Shown piece after piece: positions 61,252-64,000 of a DNA stretch of 64,000 nucleotides. The notes under the pieces were generated by a model, which searched no databases, had not been told where the DNA came from, and was given only the letters and a program-made list of their open reading frames with translations. Source of the stretch: Chryseobacterium sp. GTDB lineage: Bacteria > Bacteroidota > Bacteroidia > Flavobacteriales > Weeksellaceae. Position 1 is the first letter of the stretch. Each line of letters starts with the position of its first letter. Both the position numbers and the translations under genes were made by a program. The DNA is taken from positions 124,001 through 188,000 of the forward strand of contig JAITMC010000002.1 in NCBI GenBank assembly GCA_031277615.1, in the 5' to 3' direction.

Positions 61252-61728
61252 ATGAAAACCAAAACCATTGAGTTTACCGCCTTCATCCTGCAAAACGGTG
61301 AAATAAATGCAGCGTTTGTAAAGTTTCCTTTTTCCGTGGAGGAAGTTTTTGGTAAGAAAGGACAAATTAAGATCAAAGCGGTATTTGATGGTACTGTAGA
61401 ATATCGAGGCAGCCTGGCCAAAATGAATTCTGACGGTCATATTCTGGGACTTACCCAGGCTGTCCGTAAAGAGCTCGGAAAGTCTTTTGGGGATGAGGTA
61501 CATGTTTCTCTCACCGAAGACAATGAAGAAAGAGTGGTTGAGATTGCAGATGATATCGCTTCTGCCTTTCATGAGCATCCTGAAGCAAAAGCGTTGTTCG
61601 ATAAAATGAGCTATACGCACAAAAAGGAATATATCCGCTGGATTGAAGAGGCCAAAAAGCCTGAAACCCGGGAAAACAGAAAAGCGAAAATGATTCTGAT
61701 GATCCTCAACGGAAAAAAGGGAATATAA
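61252..61728 (+). CDS. DUF1905 + YdeI/OmpD-associated domain protein
   Basis: The 158-residue protein starts at ATG 61252 (MKTKTIEFTAFILQNGEINA); a TTG at 61228 is in frame but unlikely. The N-terminal ~90 residues are DUF1905 (AAFVKFPFSVEEVFGKKGQI, VFDGTVEYRGSLAKM, LGLTQAVRKELGKSFGDEV), and the C-terminal part is the YdeI-type motif AFHEHPEAKALFDKMSYTHK, KEYIRWIEEAKKPETRE. The two-domain order is common. Cytosolic; no known reaction. Confidence 0.9.
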   Translation: MKTKTIEFTAFILQNGEINAAFVKFPFSVEEVFGKKGQIKIKAVFDGTVEYRGSLAKMNSDGHILGLTQAVRKELGKSFGDEVHVSLTEDNEERVVEIADDIASAFHEHPEAKALFDKMSYTHKKEYIRWIEEAKKPETRENRKAKMILMILNGKKGI

Positions 61729-61730
61729 AA

Positions 61731-61758
61731 ACTGCCCAAAGCACAGGCTAGGGGCAGT
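61731..61758 (-). terminator. Terminator of the double-glycine peptide gene
   Basis: ACTGCCC (61731-61737) pairs with GGGCAGT (61752-61758) around a 14-base loop; on the minus strand the stem is followed by T4 and ATATT. It is 23 bases after the peptide stop, suggesting a dedicated short transcript. Confidence 0.6.
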
Positions 61759-61781
61759 CTAAAAAAGGAAATATCTTTTAA

Positions 61782-61964
61782 CTATGCTGTCAGCACAGGC
61801 TTTGTAGGCTCAGTAGGCTGCGTAGGACCTGTACTTACTCCACAGGCACTTGCACATGCAGACACGGAAGAATATTCTCCTTTATATGTTCCATTGCAAT
61901 AGCAGGCAAATCCACCCTGTACTGTTCTCATGTTGTCTCTTGTTAATTTTTTCAGATTTTTCAT
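61782..61964 (-). CDS. Double-glycine leader peptide with Cys-rich core (bacteriocin-like)
   Basis: A 60-residue peptide. The leader MKNLKKLTRDNMRTVQGG ends in Gly-Gly (17-18), like leaders cut by PCAT/ABC peptidase exporters and the bacteriocin-like peptides of Chryseobacterium. The predicted 42-residue core has cysteines at 21, 23, 37 and 41 (CxC and CxxxC) and a Pro/Thr tail (GPTQPTEPTKP). It could be disulfide-bonded or modified. No exporter or modification enzyme lies in the visible part; the next gene is an NRPS-like reductase. It has its own terminator. The genus often has several such genes; their function is mostly unknown. Confidence 0.75.
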   Translation of the reverse strand: MKNLKKLTRDNMRTVQGGFACYCNGTYKGEYSSVSACASACGVSTGPTQPTEPTKPVLTA

Positions 61965-62345
61965 ATTAATTAATTTTTTTATGATCCCTACTCTATCAGC
62001 TTTTCGGGCACCGCTTTAATTCTCTAAATATAGAAATAATTTCAATAAGAAATAATATTTTTTTAATTTAAATTCATATAATAATGTATAAAATCAATTA
62101 ATTAACAAAATATTATTAATTATATTCTCAAATTAATTCCTTTAATAAAGAATTAGACTTTGTTTTGTATTATAGTTTTTATATCACCGAAGCATTAATT
62201 GTTATGGATTTTGTTGAGGTGAAACTGAAGACGAAGAAGTATAAACAGTCATGTCTCTCTCGTTCTTTAGCAAATATCGATCTGTACAGCGTCAAAAACT
62301 GACGTATTAAAAAAAATAATTCTTTTTTTTATTAAAGTAACGGTA
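61965..62345. other. AT-rich intergenic stretch
   Basis: About 380 bases, strongly AT-rich in 62035-62180. On the minus strand the leader of the peptide gene has a weak -7 (TATATTTA, near 62028-62035). The plus strand contains one 32-codon frame from ATG 62204 to TGA 62300-62302, encoding a basic peptide starting MDFVEVKLKTKKYKQS. It has no recognised similarity and no clear promoter. I see no RNA gene here. Confidence 0.4.
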
Positions 62346-62379
62346 AATAAAAAGCCAGGCAGAATGAACTGTCTGGCTT
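62346..62379 (-). terminator. Terminator of the NRPS-like gene
   Basis: AAGCCAGGCAG pairs with CTGTCTGGCTT (one G-T) with a 6-base loop; on the minus strand TTTTTATTT follows. Confidence 0.78.
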
Positions 62380-62397
62380 ATTTAATTTAATAGAAAA

Positions 62398-64000
62398 CTA
62401 CGAAACAGGAAGTCCAAGATAGTTTAAATAAGCATCCAGCATTTTCTTATCAAATACCGGTTCTTTAATTCCGGAACCTTCCAGAAATTTAATGACATTG
62501 GAACAATCCCATATATACGTATTCTGATAAAGCTCAACGGTAGACAGTCCTTCGTGCATATTATCCCTGAAGAGACTGGTCAGCGGATAAAGTCTGTTTT
62601 TGCTGTCATCTTCCCATTGTTTTCTCCATTCTTTGTAAGGAAGGCTTTTCAGGGTAAACGGATAATATTTTTTCATCAATCCGAAGAAATCTTCTAAGGT
62701 AAGATTGGTTTCCGGACTTGCAATAAGGTTGAACTTTTTCCCTATTGCCTCTTTATTTCTGGTGATATGCGCCATAGATCTGGTCATATAATCTACAGTA
62801 ATCAAGCCTTCCCTTAATTCTGTAAGAGCCGGGTAAGACCGGAATTCCACGCAGTTTTTCACCAATCCGGACCACCATTGATAAGGAGCACTCGCCCCTG
62901 TTTCGCTGTGACACATTGCATAGCCCAATCTATAGGTAATGAGCGGTAAACCTTCTTTTGCAGCTAAATCAGCTACAGCTTCCATTACCCATTTACTTCT
63001 TACATAGCCGATATCCTTGCTGACCGACATCAGATTCTGACCAATATCATCAGATTCCAGCATGACTGTTTTTCCCGTGAATAGATGTCCCCAGCTGTAA
63101 ACTGATATGGTAGACAGTAAGGCAAGGCATTTTGTTCTTTCTGCACCCGCAAGTTTTATAATTTCCCTTAAGCCTTCTACATTGGGAGCTTTCATATAGG
63201 AATAAGGTTCTATAAAATTCACAGAACTTCCGGAATGATAAATCAGGTCTGTTTTTTCCGCCAGCATTTTGAATATCTCTTCTGAAAGTCCCAGCGATGG
63301 CTGTGCAAGATCTCCAATGACAGGAATAATTCTCTGTTTCTGATTTTCTTTCTGAGGAATAGCAAACTGTTTAAAGCAACGGTCTATTTTTTCTCGGGCA
63401 TGAAAATCATCCTGAGCCCTTACCAGGCAGTATATATCCGCATCTGTTGTATCTAAAAGCTCCTGCAAAAGGTGAATGCCTACAAATCCGGTAACTCCGG
63501 TTAAGAATATCACTGACGGATTTTCCAGCTGCTGAGGATCAAAACCTCCGGCAAACACGGTTCCCGGAGCAAGATAAACATCCTGCTGCAATTCTACATA
63601 AGGTTCCACATCTTCTACGGGAACGGCTTCTCTTGCTTCTTTAGATCTGATGATCAAAACTTCTGAAAGCTGCTGCAATACCGGATACTGATAGATATCT
63701 CTCAGGTAGACTTTTACATCAAGTCTTCTCTCCAAAGCCACTGCCACGACGGCTACCAACAGTGAGTTTCCTCCAATATCAAAGAAGTTATCTGTTATAT
63801 TGATCACGGGACGTTCCAGCTCCGAAGACCAGATATCTGCTATGATACGTTCAGTTTCATTGGTTGGCGGCTCAAAGGAAACCAGTTCTTTAGCTTCCTG
63901 ATCAGCCAGATCTTTCAGATATTGGGTGTTGGTTTTACCGTTTGCTGTCAGAGGAATGCTGTCGATAAAAACAATCTGGGCAGGAATCATATATCCCGGA
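62398..64000 (-). CDS. NRPS-like protein: adenylation-domain end, carrier domain and terminal reductase (5' part beyond window)
   Basis: The frame enters from the right edge. It begins inside the AMP-binding C-terminal subdomain (GYMIPAQIVFIDSIPLTANG with the conserved Lys after NG), then a carrier protein whose Ser is in FFDIGGNSLLVAVV, and a thioester-reductase domain of short-chain dehydrogenase type: GVTGFVGIHLLQEL (NAD(P) site), YCLVRAQDD, VIGDLAQPSLGLSEE, YVRSKWVMEAVA (Tyr-x-x-x-Lys) and TYRLGYAMCHSETG. The order A-T-R fits carboxylic-acid reductases or NRPS modules that release the chain as an aldehyde or alcohol. The substrate code lies beyond the window. At least 534 residues are visible. 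Confidence 0.88.
   Translation of the reverse strand, partial: PGYMIPAQIVFIDSIPLTANGKTNTQYLKDLADQEAKELVSFEPPTNETERIIADIWSSELERPVINITDNFFDIGGNSLLVAVVAVALERRLDVKVYLRDIYQYPVLQQLSEVLIIRSKEAREAVPVEDVEPYVELQQDVYLAPGTVFAGGFDPQQLENPSVIFLTGVTGFVGIHLLQELLDTTDADIYCLVRAQDDFHAREKIDRCFKQFAIPQKENQKQRIIPVIGDLAQPSLGLSEEIFKMLAEKTDLIYHSGSSVNFIEPYSYMKAPNVEGLREIIKLAGAERTKCLALLSTISVYSWGHLFTGKTVMLESDDIGQNLMSVSKDIGYVRSKWVMEAVADLAAKEGLPLITYRLGYAMCHSETGASAPYQWWSGLVKNCVEFRSYPALTELREGLITVDYMTRSMAHITRNKEAIGKKFNLIASPETNLTLEDFFGLMKKYYPFTLKSLPYKEWRKQWEDDSKNRLYPLTSLFRDNMHEGLSTVELYQNTYIWDCSNVIKFLEGSGIKEPVFDKKMLDAYLNYLGLPVS

Noticed and set aside
1-64000. tRNA or rRNA genes
   Set aside because: No cloverleaf with a GTTCRANNC-type T arm or rRNA-like stretch was noticed in the intergenic regions; none is claimed.

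Overview
The window looks like chromosomal DNA of a Chryseobacterium-like member of the Flavobacteriales (Bacteroidota). Several independent signs agree. There is a gldH gliding lipoprotein and there are type IX secretion (Por) C-terminal sorting domains. A complete alternative complex III operon is present, as are GLPGLI and DUF3078 outer-surface proteins and an S46 dipeptidyl-peptidase. Many genes start with MKK plus a lipobox. Upstream regions repeatedly carry the Bacteroidota promoter -7 box TAnnTTTG, at two loci with an ideally spaced TTTG -33 box and at one with a plain TTG. The DNA is AT-rich, with very AT-rich intergenic spacers and short T-tailed hairpin terminators. No rRNA, tRNA, CRISPR array, phage or intact insertion sequence was seen.

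Layout. 0-9.4 kb: the end of a FadL-like porin, then ricT-gldH-PBP1A, selO, a type IX cargo protein, a polytopic membrane protein and a SPOR protein. 9.5-17.9 kb: actABCDEF, encoding the membrane quinol:electron acceptor oxidoreductase ACIII. 18-22.5 kb: two cell-envelope proteins, apt, a TPR membrane protein and ribH. 22.7-28.5 kb: an LtaS-like sulfatase-fold transferase converging on a three-gene operon (two small lipoproteins plus a glutathionylspermidine synthase-like ATP-grasp protein), a zinc metallopeptidase and a GLPGLI protein. 28.6-33.5 kb: the suf Fe-S assembly operon (sufA, sufB, sufC, sufD), interrupted by a GNAT acetyltransferase and by a small inverted-repeat-bounded element carrying a decayed 23S-rRNA-intervening-sequence-type four-helix-bundle gene. 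33.7-39.6 kb: tandem DUF3078 paralogues, a rhomboid protease, dprA and gdhA. 39.7-53.8 kb: mostly minus-strand housekeeping and envelope genes, including an aspartyl protease with a PDZ-like end, a YkgJ-type Cys-cluster protein, a Ca2+/H+ antiporter, an operon of large unknown exported proteins, AlkD-like repair, a CPA1 antiporter and hflX; a plus-strand group III truncated haemoglobin lies among them. 54-58.4 kb: an orphan LytTR regulator followed by a surface-protein cluster. 58.4-64 kb: a META lipoprotein, a DPP7-type S46 peptidase, a DUF1905/YdeI protein, a double-glycine leader Cys-rich peptide and the 3' end of an NRPS-like gene with a terminal reductase domain.

The most interesting items are: (i) the LytTR module, where the phospho-acceptor Asp is Glu and two direct repeats resembling LytTR sites lie exactly 20 bp apart in front of the surface cluster; (ii) the inverted-repeat four-helix-bundle element inside the suf operon; (iii) the double-glycine Cys peptide with its own terminator next to an NRPS-like reductase; (iv) a degenerate dispersed intergenic repeat built on GATGGAAGATGGAGG; and (v) TTATCAA-type repeats around the truncated haemoglobin gene. 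Everything here was read by eye. Homology calls rest on recognised motifs, not on database searches.
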